Numbered from the stretch's first letter, positions 7,865 through 16,791 are shown. The stretch: DNA of 37,283 nt from Rhodocyclaceae bacterium (GCA_020445945.1 JAGRFQ010000074.1:6432-43714), one strand, 5' to 3'. Made by a program: numbers and translations. The notes: generated from the sequence alone by a model not told the origin.

Positions 7865-9133
7865 TCAGTCTGCGCTGACGAGCGGCGCGATCAGCGCCAG
7901 CGTGCGCGCCGTGGCGCCGCCATGCTGTTGCGCAAAGCGCTTGCCGGCGGCCCCCATCGCCTCCCGTTCGGTCCCGGCTGCGAGCAGCGTGCGCGCTACG
8001 CGCAGGGCGTCAGCGGCATCGTTGCTGCGCCGTGCCGCGCCGGCTGCAATCGCCTGTTCGCTGGCTTCGAGAAAATTGTAGGTGTGCGGACCGAGCAGCA
8101 CCGGCGTGCCGGCGGCGCAGCATTCGATCAGGTTCTGCCCGCCAAACGGCAGCCATGTGCCGCCCATCAGGGCGACATCCGCGAGGGCGTAGTACGCCGC
8201 CATTTCCCCCATCGAGTCGCCGAGCCAGATCGCGTCGTGCGCGTCAGGGGCGGAGCCGGCGCTGCGTCGGCCAAATCTCAGACCGGTCGCGCGGATTTGC
8301 TGTGCCACGGCGTCAAAGCGTTGCGGATGGCGCGGTACGATGACGAGCAGCGCGCCGTCGGCAATGAGCGCGCGCGCCGCGTCCAGTATCTGCGCTTCTT
8401 CACCCTCGCGGGTGCTGGCCGCGAGCACCACCTGACGTACGCCGATCGCGGCACGCCATTGCATGCCGAGCGCGATGCCGGCGGGGGTGGGCGCGATGTC
8501 GAACTTGATGTTGCCGGTGACCTCGACGCGCGTTGCGCCCAGCGCGGCGAAACGCCGGGCGTCGGCATCGGTCTGCGCCGCGACCACCGCGAATCCGCCA
8601 AAAGCTGCCCGCGCCAGCGTGCCCAGGCGCGCATAGCGCTGCGCCGAGCGCTGCGACAGTCGGCCGTTGGCGAGGATCAGCGGGGTCGCGCGCTGCGCGC
8701 AGGCGGCCACCAGGTTCGGCCACACCTCGGTCTCCATGACGATGCCGAGCGCCGGGCGAAAGTGCGCCACAAAGCGTGCCTGCAGCCACGGCAGATCGTA
8801 AGGCAGATACACCGAATGCACGCGTTCGGCCATGTCGGCGAACAGTGTCTGCGCGGTCGCGCGACCCGTTGGCGTCATGTGGGTGAGGACGATGTGATGG
8901 GTCGGATAGCGTGCCAGCAGCGCCGTCACCAGTGGCTGGGCGGCGCGGGTCTCGCCCACCGATACGGCGTGAATCCACAGGCACGGGCGTGGCGCAGTGC
9001 CGGTGTAGCGGCCAAAACGCTCGGCGATGTCGGCGCGATAGGCGGGTTGGCGGCGCCCCTTCCACCATAGTCGCGCGCCTACCACCGGCAGGGCGCATGC
9101 CCACAGCGTGGTGTACAGGTGGCGCATCAGCAT
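7865..9133 (-). CDS. waaA: 3-deoxy-D-manno-octulosonic acid (Kdo) transferase
   Basis: A 422-residue GT-B glycosyltransferase that moves Kdo from CMP-Kdo to lipid A precursor at the inner membrane. An N-terminal hydrophobic anchor is followed by the catalytic-base segment IHAVSVGE (Glu61), then [28 protein letters not shown] and, near the end, [13 protein letters not shown]. All are typical of WaaA/KdtA. Two start codons are possible, ATG at 9133 or ATG at 9127, and neither has a clear ribosome site. It is the only gene on the minus strand in the window. It converges on tolC with no bases between and diverges from the polysaccharide locus. Confidence 0.95.
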   Translation of the reverse strand: MLMRHLYTTLWACALPVVGARLWWKGRRQPAYRADIAERFGRYTGTAPRPCLWIHAVSVGETRAAQPLVTALLARYPTHHIVLTHMTPTGRATAQTLFADMAERVHSVYLPYDLPWLQARFVAHFRPALGIVMETEVWPNLVAACAQRATPLILANGRLSQRSAQRYARLGTLARAAFGGFAVVAAQTDADARRFAALGATRVEVTGNIKFDIAPTPAGIALGMQWRAAIGVRQVVLAASTREGEEAQILDAARALIADGALLVIVPRHPQRFDAVAQQIRATGLRFGRRSAGSAPDAHDAIWLGDSMGEMAAYYALADVALMGGTWLPFGGQNLIECCAAGTPVLLGPHTYNFLEASEQAIAAGAARRSNDAADALRVARTLLAAGTEREAMGAAGKRFAQQHGGATARTLALIAPLVSAD

Positions 9134-9226
9134 GGGCGGAGCGGGCGGGGTGTCATAGGCCCCGGATTATACGTTGCGTGCCGCGTCGCGAAATCATCTC
9201 GGCGCGCCACCTCATCTGACGACACC

Positions 9227-9246
9227 TTGGCGCGATATGCGACAAT
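9227..9246 (+). promoter_or_regulatory. Candidate extended -10 promoter of the polysaccharide locus
   Basis: TGC directly before GACAAT (TG at 9238-9239, hexamer 9241-9246) forms an extended -10 about 31 bases before the epimerase start at 9278. No convincing -35 is seen; TTGGCG at 9227-9232 is too close. It lies in the 144-base divergent gap between waaA and the first polysaccharide gene, which would be the natural place for a locus promoter. Confidence 0.35.
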
Positions 9247-9277
9247 AGCGGCCTCAATACGCATCAGGAATTTGACG

Positions 9278-10288
9278 ATGAAGGTGCTGGTTACCGGTGC
9301 AGCCGGATTCATTGGCATGCACACCTCAGAGCGCTTGTTGGCGCGCGGCGATGAAGTGGTCGGCCTCGACAACCTCAACGACTACTACGATCCGCAGCTC
9401 AAGCGCGATCGGCTTGCGCGCATCGAACCGCACCCCAACTTCCGCTTTGTGAAAATGGATGTGGCCGACCGCGCCGGCATGGAAGCGCTCTTCGCCGCCG
9501 AAAAATTCGACCGCGTCATCCACCTCGCCGCCCAGGCCGGCGTGCGCTACTCGCTCGAAAACCCCCACGCCTACATCGACAGCAACGTGGTCGGCTTCAT
9601 GAACATTCTGGAAGGCTGCCGCCACAACAAGGTCGCCCACCTGGCCTACGCCAGCAGCTCCAGCGTGTATGGCGGCAACACCAAGATGCCGTTCTCCGAG
9701 CACGATTCGGTGGACCACCCGATCAGCATGTACGCCGCCACCAAGAAGGCCAACGAGTTGATGGCCCACACCTACAGCCACCTGTTCGGCCTGCCCACCA
9801 CCGGGCTGCGCTTCTTCACCGTGTATGGCCCGTGGGGTCGGCCGGACATGGCGCTGTTCTTGTTCACCAAAGCGATTCTCGACGGCAAGCCGATCAACGT
9901 GTTCAACCACGGTAAAATGCAGCGCGATTTCACCTATGTGGATGACATCGTCGAAGGCGTGATCCGGGTCGTCGACCATACCGCCGAACCCGACGCCGGG
10001 TTCAATTCAAGCCAGCCCGACCCCGGCCGCAGCGCCGCGCCGTTCCGGGTGTTCAACATCGGCAACAACAATCCGGTGATGCTGATGGATTTCATCGCTG
10101 CGATCGAAAAATCGCTCGGCCGCGAAGCGGAGAAAAATTTCATGCCGCTGCAGGATGGCGACGTGCCGGAAACCTACGCCAACACCGACGAACTCAACGC
10201 CTGGACAGGCTTCGTGCCGGCGACCAGTGTGACGGACGGGGTGGGGCGGTTTGTGGATTGGTATCGTTCGTACTATTCGGTATCGTAA
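9278..10288 (+). CDS. NAD-dependent sugar epimerase, UDP-glucuronate 4-epimerase type
   Basis: A 336-residue extended short-chain dehydrogenase/reductase. It has the NAD-binding GAAGFIG (residues 7-13), the [14 protein letters not shown] region, the catalytic Tyr152/Lys156 in MYAATKK, and [15 protein letters not shown]. The combination of [16 protein letters not shown] and the YGGN loop is what I associate with UDP-glucuronate 4-epimerases (CapI/LspL group), which make UDP-galacturonate for capsule or LPS. ATG at 9278 has AGGAA 7 bases upstream; the open frame extends further upstream without a better start. It is the first gene of the long locus and lies 82 bases before pseC. UDP-Glc 4-epimerase is the main alternative. 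Confidence 0.88.
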   Translation: MKVLVTGAAGFIGMHTSERLLARGDEVVGLDNLNDYYDPQLKRDRLARIEPHPNFRFVKMDVADRAGMEALFAAEKFDRVIHLAAQAGVRYSLENPHAYIDSNVVGFMNILEGCRHNKVAHLAYASSSSVYGGNTKMPFSEHDSVDHPISMYAATKKANELMAHTYSHLFGLPTTGLRFFTVYGPWGRPDMALFLFTKAILDGKPINVFNHGKMQRDFTYVDDIVEGVIRVVDHTAEPDAGFNSSQPDPGRSAAPFRVFNIGNNNPVMLMDFIAAIEKSLGREAEKNFMPLQDGDVPETYANTDELNAWTGFVPATSVTDGVGRFVDWYRSYYSVS

Positions 10289-10370
10289 GCGCATGCGCCG
10301 CGGTTGCGCCGGGCGCTTGTCGTTGGGCCCGGCTTGAAACGTACAGGTCTTCATAAGGCAGTCGATATTC

Positions 10371-11543
10371 ATGATTCCCTATGGCAAGCAGAATATTTCG
10401 GATGAAGACATTCAGGCGGTCGTCGATGTCTTGCGCTCCGATTTTCTGACGCAGGGGCCCGTCCTCCCCGCCTTCGAGAAAACGGTGTCGGCCTATTGCG
10501 GCGCGAAGCATGCAGTGGCGGTTAACAGTGCCACCAGTGCATTGCATATCGCGTGCATGGCGCTGGATGTCGGGCCGGGTGATCTGGTGTGGACCTCGCC
10601 CATCACCTTTGTCGCCAGCGCGAATTGCGCGCGCTACTGCGGCGCCGATGTCGATTTCGTGGACATCGATCCGCGCACCTTCAACCTGTGCGCGGAGCGG
10701 CTGGCGGAAAAACTGCAGCGCGCCGAGCAATCGGGCCGCCTGCCCAAAGTGGTGATTCCGGTGCACATGTGCGGCCAGTCCTGCGACATGGAAGCCATTG
10801 GCCGGCTGGCGAAACAATATGGCTTCCGTGTCATCGAGGACGCCTCTCACGCCATCGGCGGCACGTACAAGGGCAAAAAGGTCGGCGGCTGTGACTACAG
10901 CGACGTGACCGTATTCAGCTTTCATCCGGTCAAGATCATCACCACCGGCGAGGGCGGGATGGCGCTGACCAACGATGTCGAACTGGTCAAACGCATGGCG
11001 CGATTGCGCAGCCACGGGATCACGCGCTACCCGGCAGAAATGACGGCGCCGCCCGACGGGCCCTGGTACTACCAGCAGATCGGCCTGGGCTTCAACTACC
11101 GGATGACCGAAATCCAGGCCGCGCTGGGCATGAGCCAGATGAGCCGGCTGGATGAGTTCGTGACCCAGCGCCACAGTGTTGCCGCGCGCTATGCCGAGTT
11201 GCTGAAGAACAGCCCGGTCAGCACCCCGTGGCAGCATCCCGACGCCTACTCCAGCCGCCATCTGTATGTCATTCGCCTGCAAGGCCCGGGGGGCATGGCC
11301 TTGCGTCGTGAGGTGTTCGAGCGGATGCGGGCCTCCGGCATTGGGGTGAATGTGCATTACATCCCGGTGTATCGTCAGCCCTACTACGCGCGCATGGGGT
11401 TTGATCCGGCCGATTTTCCTGCCGCCGAACAGTACTACGCCGAGGCGATCACGCTGCCGCTGTTTCCCGATCTGACGCTGGAGCAGCAGCAAGCGGTGGT
11501 CCGGAGTCTGACGTCGCCGGTGGGCTATCAGACCCTCTTCTGA
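10371..11543 (+). CDS. pseC: PseC-type UDP-4-amino-4,6-dideoxy-N-acetyl-altrosamine transaminase
   Basis: A 390-residue PLP-dependent DegT/DnrJ/EryC1 aminotransferase. It opens with IPYGKQNISDEDI, the usual PseC start. Asp157 in VIEDASHAIGG would contact the cofactor, and Lys188 in SFHPVKIITTGEGG would form the Schiff base. The C-terminal part VNVHYIPVYRQPYY is also PseC-like. PseC aminates C4 of the 4-keto, 6-deoxy L-sugar nucleotide made by PseB, the second step of pseudaminic acid synthesis. No PseB precedes it here; instead there is an epimerase upstream and an FdtA/FdtB pair downstream. The ribosome site is weak (AAGGCA, about 10 bases upstream). Confidence 0.88.
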   Translation: MIPYGKQNISDEDIQAVVDVLRSDFLTQGPVLPAFEKTVSAYCGAKHAVAVNSATSALHIACMALDVGPGDLVWTSPITFVASANCARYCGADVDFVDIDPRTFNLCAERLAEKLQRAEQSGRLPKVVIPVHMCGQSCDMEAIGRLAKQYGFRVIEDASHAIGGTYKGKKVGGCDYSDVTVFSFHPVKIITTGEGGMALTNDVELVKRMARLRSHGITRYPAEMTAPPDGPWYYQQIGLGFNYRMTEIQAALGMSQMSRLDEFVTQRHSVAARYAELLKNSPVSTPWQHPDAYSSRHLYVIRLQGPGGMALRREVFERMRASGIGVNVHYIPVYRQPYYARMGFDPADFPAAEQYYAEAITLPLFPDLTLEQQQAVVRSLTSPVGYQTLF

Positions 11544-11593
11544 GGCGGCCGCCGCGCGAGCCCACCCATCTGCATAGTCGAGGTCAGCAAAAC

Positions 11594-11962
11594 ATGGCGC
11601 ATTTTACCGTCCTGACGCTTCCCACCTTTACCGATCCGCGCGGCTCCCTGAGCGTGCTGGAAGGCGCGTTGCCCTTCAGCGTGGTGCGCAGCTACTGGAT
11701 TTACCAGGCCGATGGGCAGACGCGGGGCGGCCATCGCCATCGTCATACGCGCCAGGCGCTGGTGGCGGTCGCGGGCGAAGTGAGCATTCACATGAACGAT
11801 GGCATCACCGAAGAGGATGTGGTGCTCAATCGGCCGGATCAGTGCCTGCTGGTCGAACCGAAGGACTGGCACACCATGACCTTCGGCCCTGGGTCGGTGC
11901 TGCTGGTGATGTCGTCCCATCCGTACGATCGCAACGAGTACATCGACACGCCGTATGAGTGA
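11594..11962 (+). CDS. fdtA: FdtA/QdtA-type dTDP-4-oxo-6-deoxyglucose 3,4-ketoisomerase (cupin)
   Basis: A 122-residue single-cupin protein, the full length of this family (WxcM-like C-terminal domain). The start has DPRGSLSVLE; the metal-free active-site strand reads GGHRHRHTRQALVAVAGEVS with His47 and His49 in the usual H-x-H positions; and NRPDQCLLVEPKDWHTM follows. FdtA and QdtA move the keto group of dTDP-4-keto-6-deoxyglucose from C4 to C3. The galacto or gluco configuration of the product cannot be read by eye. It overlaps the next gene, an FdtB-like aminotransferase, by 8 bases, which supports the pairing. No rmlA/rmlB for the precursor is in the window. Confidence 0.85.
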   Translation: MAHFTVLTLPTFTDPRGSLSVLEGALPFSVVRSYWIYQADGQTRGGHRHRHTRQALVAVAGEVSIHMNDGITEEDVVLNRPDQCLLVEPKDWHTMTFGPGSVLLVMSSHPYDRNEYIDTPYE

Positions 11963-13073
11963 CGCTGCACCGATCGAATACGAGAGTCTGGCGCGATCCA
12001 ATCACGCCTTCATGGCCGACCTTGAGGCCGCCGCCAGCCGGGTCATCCGGAGCGGGTGGTACGTGCTGGGTCAGGAGGTCGCCGCGTTCGAGGCCGAGTT
12101 TGCCGCTTATGTCGGCGCGCGGCATTGCATCGGCGTCGGCAATGGGCTGGACGCGTTGCTGCTGTCGATCGAAGCGCTCGACTTGCCGCGCGGCAGCGAC
12201 ATCCTGGTCGCATCCAACACCTATATCGCAACCATTCTGGCCATTGTCCGCGCCGGACATCGGCCGGTGCTGGTCGAGCCCGATCCCGACACCTTCAACC
12301 TCGACCCCGCCGGCCTGCCCGCGGCGATGACCGCGGCGACGCGGGCGATCTGCGTCACCCATCTCTTTGGCAAAAGCTGCCGGATGGACGCCATCGGCGC
12401 GTTTGCGCGGGCGCATGGGCTGAGGGTTGTAGAAGATTGCGCGCAGTCGCACGGCGCGCGCTTGGGCGCGCAGATGACGGGCACTTTTGGCGACGCCGGC
12501 TGCTTCAGCTTCTATCCCACTAAGAACCTGGGCGCTATTGGCGATGCGGGTGCGATCGTTACCAACGACGATGCCCTAGCCGACCGCCTGCGCCACACTC
12601 GCAACTACGGCTCTAAACAGAAATACGTGAACCGCTACGTGGGCGTGAACTCCCGCCTGGATGAACTACAGGCGGCGTTGCTGCGTGTCAAGCTCCGCCA
12701 TCTGGACGCCATGACGGCCCACAAGCGTACACTGGCGCAGATCTATTTCGAGCAATTGCCCGATTGGGTTGCCAAGCCGATACGCCGGCCGGACGAATAC
12801 GACGTATTCCACATCTTCGGCATCCGTCATCCTCAGCGTGATGCCTTGCGCCAGCACCTGCTGGACCATGGCGTCAAGACCGAGATCCACTACCCCATAC
12901 CCCCGCACCGGCAGGAGGCCATGCGGGGCATTCTGGCGGGAAGCTATCCCGTTGCCGAGGAGTTGCATGCTACGGAGATCAGTCTGCCGATATCCGCAGG
13001 GCACACGGCAGGTGATGTGGGTCGCGTCGCCGCGCTGGTTGGCGAGTTCGCCCATAAGGACGCCGCATCATGA
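11955..13073 (+). CDS. fdtB: FdtB-like dTDP-3-amino-3,6-dideoxyhexose transaminase (DegT family)
   Basis: A 372-residue PLP aminotransferase. Asp161 in VVEDCAQSHGA and Lys190 in SFYPTKNLGAIGDAGAI are the cofactor residues; NYGSKQKYVN and VNSRLDELQAALL are shared with FdtB, QdtB and DesV types. It would aminate C3 of the ketosugar made by the FdtA-like protein, giving a dTDP-Fuc3N or dTDP-Qui3N precursor. The usual acetyltransferase partner (FdtC/QdtC) is not visible. The first two thirds are very GC-rich (80% and 68% in two 60-base samples), while the last third falls towards 57% and uses codons such as CTA. The change sits near 12.5 kb. Its ATG overlaps fdtA, and its stop overlaps pseF. Confidence 0.82.
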   Translation: MSDAAPIEYESLARSNHAFMADLEAAASRVIRSGWYVLGQEVAAFEAEFAAYVGARHCIGVGNGLDALLLSIEALDLPRGSDILVASNTYIATILAIVRAGHRPVLVEPDPDTFNLDPAGLPAAMTAATRAICVTHLFGKSCRMDAIGAFARAHGLRVVEDCAQSHGARLGAQMTGTFGDAGCFSFYPTKNLGAIGDAGAIVTNDDALADRLRHTRNYGSKQKYVNRYVGVNSRLDELQAALLRVKLRHLDAMTAHKRTLAQIYFEQLPDWVAKPIRRPDEYDVFHIFGIRHPQRDALRQHLLDHGVKTEIHYPIPPHRQEAMRGILAGSYPVAEELHATEISLPISAGHTAGDVGRVAALVGEFAHKDAAS

Positions 13074-13771
13074 GGGTGGCCGTCATTCCTGCGCGCGGTG
13101 GCAGCAAGCGTATTCCGCGCAAGAACATCAAGCCCTTTTGCGGCAAGCCCATGATTGCTTGGTCGATTGAGGCGGCTTTGCAGAGCAGCTGCTTTGACGA
13201 GGTGATTGTGTCCACCGACGACACCGAGATTGCGTATGTTGCCAGACAGTGGGGGGCGCGCGTGCCGTTCATGCGACCGGCGGCGCTGGCCGATGACCAT
13301 GCGGGAACCATTCCTGTTATTTGCCATGCTATAGAGTGGTTGCGACAGGGGGGCAAGCAGCCATCGCAGGTCTGCTGTATCTACGCCACCGCACCTTTCG
13401 TTCAGGTTGACGACTTGCGGCGCGGGTTGGATTTGTTGCTGGCTAACGATTGCAGTTATGCCTTCTCGGTTACCAGTTATCCGTTTCCAATCCAGCGGGC
13501 TATACGCATCGCAGCGCAGGGGCGCGTCGAAATGTTTCACCCCGAACACTTCAACACCCGGTCGCAGGATCTGGAAGAGGCCTGGCACGATGCAGGTCAG
13601 TTCTACTGGGGGCAGGTGCAAGCCTGGCTGGAGAATGCGGTGTTCTTCTCTCCACTATCCATTCCTGTTCGGTTGCCTCGTCATCGAGTGCAGGATATAG
13701 ACACGCCTGAAGACTGGCTGCGCGCCGAATGGATGTTCAAGGCTATGCAGAGCCAGGCAGGGCTGTTGTGA
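13070..13771 (+). CDS. pseF: Pseudaminic acid cytidylyltransferase
   Basis: A 233-residue CMP-sugar synthetase. The nucleotide-binding start is AVIPARGGSKRIPRKNI (residues 4-20), followed by VIVSTDDTEIA and IYATAPFVQVDDL. The middle carries FNTRSQDLEEAWHDAGQFYW, typical of PseF rather than NeuA. It couples CTP to the free nonulosonic acid, forming the CMP donor. It overlaps fdtB by 4 bases (ATGA) and pseG by 4 bases (GTGA). By family this is the last cytoplasmic step before transfer. Confidence 0.92.
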   Translation: MRVAVIPARGGSKRIPRKNIKPFCGKPMIAWSIEAALQSSCFDEVIVSTDDTEIAYVARQWGARVPFMRPAALADDHAGTIPVICHAIEWLRQGGKQPSQVCCIYATAPFVQVDDLRRGLDLLLANDCSYAFSVTSYPFPIQRAIRIAAQGRVEMFHPEHFNTRSQDLEEAWHDAGQFYWGQVQAWLENAVFFSPLSIPVRLPRHRVQDIDTPEDWLRAEWMFKAMQSQAGLL

Positions 13772-14865
13772 AGATTGCCTTCAGGACGGATGCTTCGCGG
13801 GAAATCGGGACTGGGCATGTAATGCGCTGCCTGACCCTTGCCGATGCATTGCGGGCCAAGGGGGCGCAGTGCCAATTTATCTGTCGCCCTCATCAAGGCA
13901 ATCTGATCTCAACCATACGAACACGTGGCTATGACGTGAGTGAGTTGCCGCCAATGGCTCTTGGCGGTAGCCTCGCTTCTGAGATGCATATGTTCCAGCT
14001 GGCGCATGCCCCATGGTTGGGGTGTGACTGGACGCAGGATTCCGAGCAAACGCTCGCGGCGGTGCGGACCATCAAGCCAGACCTGCTGGTGATCGATCAC
14101 TATGCCATCGACAGTCGCTGGGAAGAGGTTCTCCGGCCCCATGTGCGCAAGCTGATGGTCATAGACGATCTAGCGGATCGCAGGCATCTGTGTGATTTCC
14201 TGCTGGATCAAAACTGGTTCGGCGACGACATGTCTCGCCGGTATCAATGCATGGTTTCTGATCATTGCGTTTCCATGCTCGGCCCTGGCTATGCACTTCT
14301 GAAGCCGGAGTACACAACCCTGCGCAACCTCATGCCGCCACGTGATGGCGAGGTTAGGCGGGTTCTGGTATTCATGGGAGGCAGTGATCCGACCAATGAA
14401 ACCGGCAAGGTCATCGATGCGCTGGCGCAGCCCGGACTTGAGCATCTGGTCGTGGACGTGGTGCTGGGCGTCAATCATCCTGACCCTAGGGGCATAGCCA
14501 GTAAAGCAGAGGCGCGCCTTGCGACGAATCTGCACAGCGGACTGTCTTCCTTGGCAGGGTGGATGGCTCGTGCTGACGTGATGATCAGTGCGGGCGGCTC
14601 GACCAGCTGGGAGCGCATGTGTCTTGGCTTGCCGGCGATCGTGATCAGCATTGCCGAAAACCAGACGGCGACAAGCAAGGCCATGATGGAGGCTGGTTAT
14701 ATCGACTTTCTGGGCGACAGGTCCGATGTCGAGGTCCAGATGATCGCTGCGGCCGTTCGCCGTTGCCTGGCTGACTCTTCGAGATTGCGGCGGATGAGTC
14801 GCACATCGCAAGACCTAGTGTCCGGATCAGGGGCCGAGCGCGTGTGCGAAATTGTGCTGGGATGA
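13768..14865 (+). CDS. pseG: UDP-2,4-diacetamido-2,4,6-trideoxy-beta-L-altropyranose hydrolase
   Basis: A 365-residue GT-B-fold inverting hydrolase that removes UDP from the bis-acylated altrose. It has FRTDASREIGTGHVMRCL at the N-terminus (the GTGHVMRC loop holds the catalytic His), LLVIDHYAID, FLLDQN, VLVFMGGSDPTN, and ISAGGSTSWERMCLGLPAI in the UDP-binding half. The start is the GTG at 13768, inside the end of pseF; an ATG at 13729 in the same frame would add residues not found in the family. In P. aeruginosa and Campylobacter it sits among the same set of genes. The stop overlaps a possible ATG of the next gene. Confidence 0.92.
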   Translation: MKIAFRTDASREIGTGHVMRCLTLADALRAKGAQCQFICRPHQGNLISTIRTRGYDVSELPPMALGGSLASEMHMFQLAHAPWLGCDWTQDSEQTLAAVRTIKPDLLVIDHYAIDSRWEEVLRPHVRKLMVIDDLADRRHLCDFLLDQNWFGDDMSRRYQCMVSDHCVSMLGPGYALLKPEYTTLRNLMPPRDGEVRRVLVFMGGSDPTNETGKVIDALAQPGLEHLVVDVVLGVNHPDPRGIASKAEARLATNLHSGLSSLAGWMARADVMISAGGSTSWERMCLGLPAIVISIAENQTATSKAMMEAGYIDFLGDRSDVEVQMIAAAVRRCLADSSRLRRMSRTSQDLVSGSGAERVCEIVLG

Positions 14866-14879
14866 GCGCAGGAGAGACC

Positions 14880-16079
14880 ATGGCATTCACTCCGCTGAAA
14901 CAGATACCGTACCCGTTGCCCCAGGCTTGGTCCGATGCGATCCGCGACGGCTATGCCTTGTTGCAACGCCAGGTTATGGGGGGGCGCGAGCTTGCCAACT
15001 GGCTGCGGCATGAAGCAGTGGGCGGCCAGTCGCATATATATTTGTACTCTGATGAGGCGGGGATCGCGCAAGGGGCGTTCATCGTGACGGAGCCGTGTGC
15101 AGGCAGCCATGATGCGCAGGTGGCTTGGGTGGTTGCCGGAGATGCCACTCGCCGCGGGATGAGCCAGATGATGTTTGAGGGCATCGAGTTGGCTTTGTCG
15201 GAGCCCACCCGCACCCGGGTTACCTGGGCGCTGGTCGCCGACGAGGCGCTAGATATTGACCGCTACCGGAAATTCGGCTTTTTGCTCGAGGGAATATCCC
15301 GGGAGAATTATCAAGACGGCCACATCCGTCGGGATGTGTTCAGTCTCGGGCTTCTGCGCAGTGACTGGCTGGCTGTCCGGGATGGCTTGGCTTATCGCTT
15401 GACCCGATCCGGGCAGAAAACGAGTGCAGGGAGGACCTATACCATCCAGGTGCTGACGGATGCTGGCTCCTGGATCGCGCCCTACGTGGAAGAGCTTGCG
15501 TTGGAGTGGGAACTGGCGGGGCATTCCGTTCGGGTATCGCACGGCGTGGAGCAGACCCTGCCGGCTGATTTCTGCTTCTGCCTGAGCTTCAGCCGGATTG
15601 TTCCCGCTGTCACCCGACAGCAGTACCGGCATACGCTGGTCGTGCATGAGAGCGATCTGCCACAAGGACGTGGCTGGGCGCCCATGACGTGGCAGATACT
15701 GGAGGGGAAAAATCGCATTCCCATCACGTTGATAGAGGCGGTCGATGCCGTGGATGCCGGTCCGATCTACCTGCAGGAGTGGGTCGAGTTGAACGGCACG
15801 GAACTCAATCCGGAATGGCGGGCCTTGCAGGCGCAGACAACTATGCATCTGTGCCTGCAATGGGTGCAGGCCTATCCGGCCATAACCGACTCCGTACGCC
15901 ACCAGGAGGCGGGGGGCAGTACATATGCACGGCGTAGGCCTGCGGACAGCAGGCTAGACCCAGCGAAAACACTGGCTGAGCAGTTCAATCTGCTCAGGGT
16001 GGTGGACAATGAAGGCTACCCCGCCTTTTTCGAATTCAACGGGCGCCGGTATCGAATCAGAATCGATCCTCAGGACTGA
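14880..16079 (+). CDS. GNAT acetyltransferase fused to a formyltransferase-fold domain
   Basis: A 399-residue two-domain protein. Residues about 15-165 look like a GNAT N-acetyltransferase of the PseH/RimL kind: RYRKFGFLLEGISRENYQDGH is followed by RDVFSLGLLRSDW. Residues about 185-399 look like a formyl-H4-folate-dependent transferase, with HESDLPQGRGWAPMTWQILEG, ITLIEAVDAVDAGPIY, and a C-terminal NLLRVVDNEGYPAFFEFNG. His256 and Asp292 keep the 36-residue spacing of the His/Asp pair in methionyl-tRNA formyltransferase, but the Asn expected two residues before His is Val254. The GNAT half would supply the missing PseH step (N-acetylation at C4); the second half may formylate an amino sugar. 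ATG at 14880 has AGGAG 5 bases upstream; an ATG at 14862 is an alternative. Confidence 0.8.
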   Translation: MAFTPLKQIPYPLPQAWSDAIRDGYALLQRQVMGGRELANWLRHEAVGGQSHIYLYSDEAGIAQGAFIVTEPCAGSHDAQVAWVVAGDATRRGMSQMMFEGIELALSEPTRTRVTWALVADEALDIDRYRKFGFLLEGISRENYQDGHIRRDVFSLGLLRSDWLAVRDGLAYRLTRSGQKTSAGRTYTIQVLTDAGSWIAPYVEELALEWELAGHSVRVSHGVEQTLPADFCFCLSFSRIVPAVTRQQYRHTLVVHESDLPQGRGWAPMTWQILEGKNRIPITLIEAVDAVDAGPIYLQEWVELNGTELNPEWRALQAQTTMHLCLQWVQAYPAITDSVRHQEAGGSTYARRRPADSRLDPAKTLAEQFNLLRVVDNEGYPAFFEFNGRRYRIRIDPQD

Positions 16080-16086
16080 AGCGGAA

Positions 16087-16791
16087 ATGACGGCAAATGG
16101 CTATATCGTGGCAAGCTGCAAATCTTGGCACAGGTCGGGGTTCGAGGCCCTGAAAAGCCAGGAGGACGGCCTATGGTCCTGGGGGGCTTCTCCCAAGGAA
16201 CTTTTGCGTTGCGTAAAAGAGATTCCCACTCCCCGGTATATCTTCTTTCTGCACTGGAACTGGCATGTGCCGAAAGATATCTGGGCGCAGCATGAGTGCG
16301 TGTGCTTTCACATGACGGATGTACCATACGGCCGCGGAGGCAGCCCCCTGCAAAATCTTATTGTGGCCGGGCATAAAAGCACGAAGCTTTCGGCATTGCG
16401 GATGGTCGACGAAATGGATGCCGGCCCCGTCTATGCCAAGAGGGAGATGGCGCTGGATGGGCGGGCGGAAGATATCTATATGCGGGCTGGCGCACTGAGT
16501 TTCGAGATCATCCGGTGGATGGTCCGCAATGAGCCGGTGGCGGTGGCACAGCAAGGCGAGCCGGTAATGTTCAGGCGGCGCAAGCCCGAGCAGAGCGTGT
16601 TGCCGATGGATGGATCGTTGCAGGCGGTATACGACCATATCCGCATGCTGGACGCGCCTACCTATCCGCCTGGATTCATTGAGCATGGCGGCTTGCGTCT
16701 TGAGTTTTCAAATGCGCAACTTCAGGGTGACGAGATCGTTGCCCGCGTTGTGATCCGAAAGAAACCGATAGATCAAGAGACCGAATCATGA
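16087..16791 (+). CDS. Formyltransferase-family protein of the pseudaminic-acid cluster
   Basis: A 234-residue protein with the core of a formyl-H4-folate-dependent sugar transferase. It has FHMTDVPYGRGGSPLQNLI (residues 74-92), then MVDEMDAGPVYAKREM. His75 and Asp111 are 36 residues apart, as in FMT, but the residue two before His is Cys73 rather than Asn. This H-x-T-D-x-P-x-G-R-G form is close to the C-terminal half of the preceding protein (H-E-S-D-L-P-Q-G-R-G), so the two are likely relatives. It probably acts on an amino group of the Pse pathway, with 7-N-formyl as a guess. A start further upstream (16009) lies inside the previous gene. The end overlaps pseI by 4 bases. Confidence 0.8.
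   Translation: MTANGYIVASCKSWHRSGFEALKSQEDGLWSWGASPKELLRCVKEIPTPRYIFFLHWNWHVPKDIWAQHECVCFHMTDVPYGRGGSPLQNLIVAGHKSTKLSALRMVDEMDAGPVYAKREMALDGRAEDIYMRAGALSFEIIRWMVRNEPVAVAQQGEPVMFRRRKPEQSVLPMDGSLQAVYDHIRMLDAPTYPPGFIEHGGLRLEFSNAQLQGDEIVARVVIRKKPIDQETES

Noticed and set aside
10287-10318. AAGCGC ... GCGCTT inverted repeat after the epimerase gene, considered as a terminator
   Set aside because: The stem is only 6 bp with a 20-base loop, and no T run follows; the next gene is on the same strand 82 bases from the epimerase stop.
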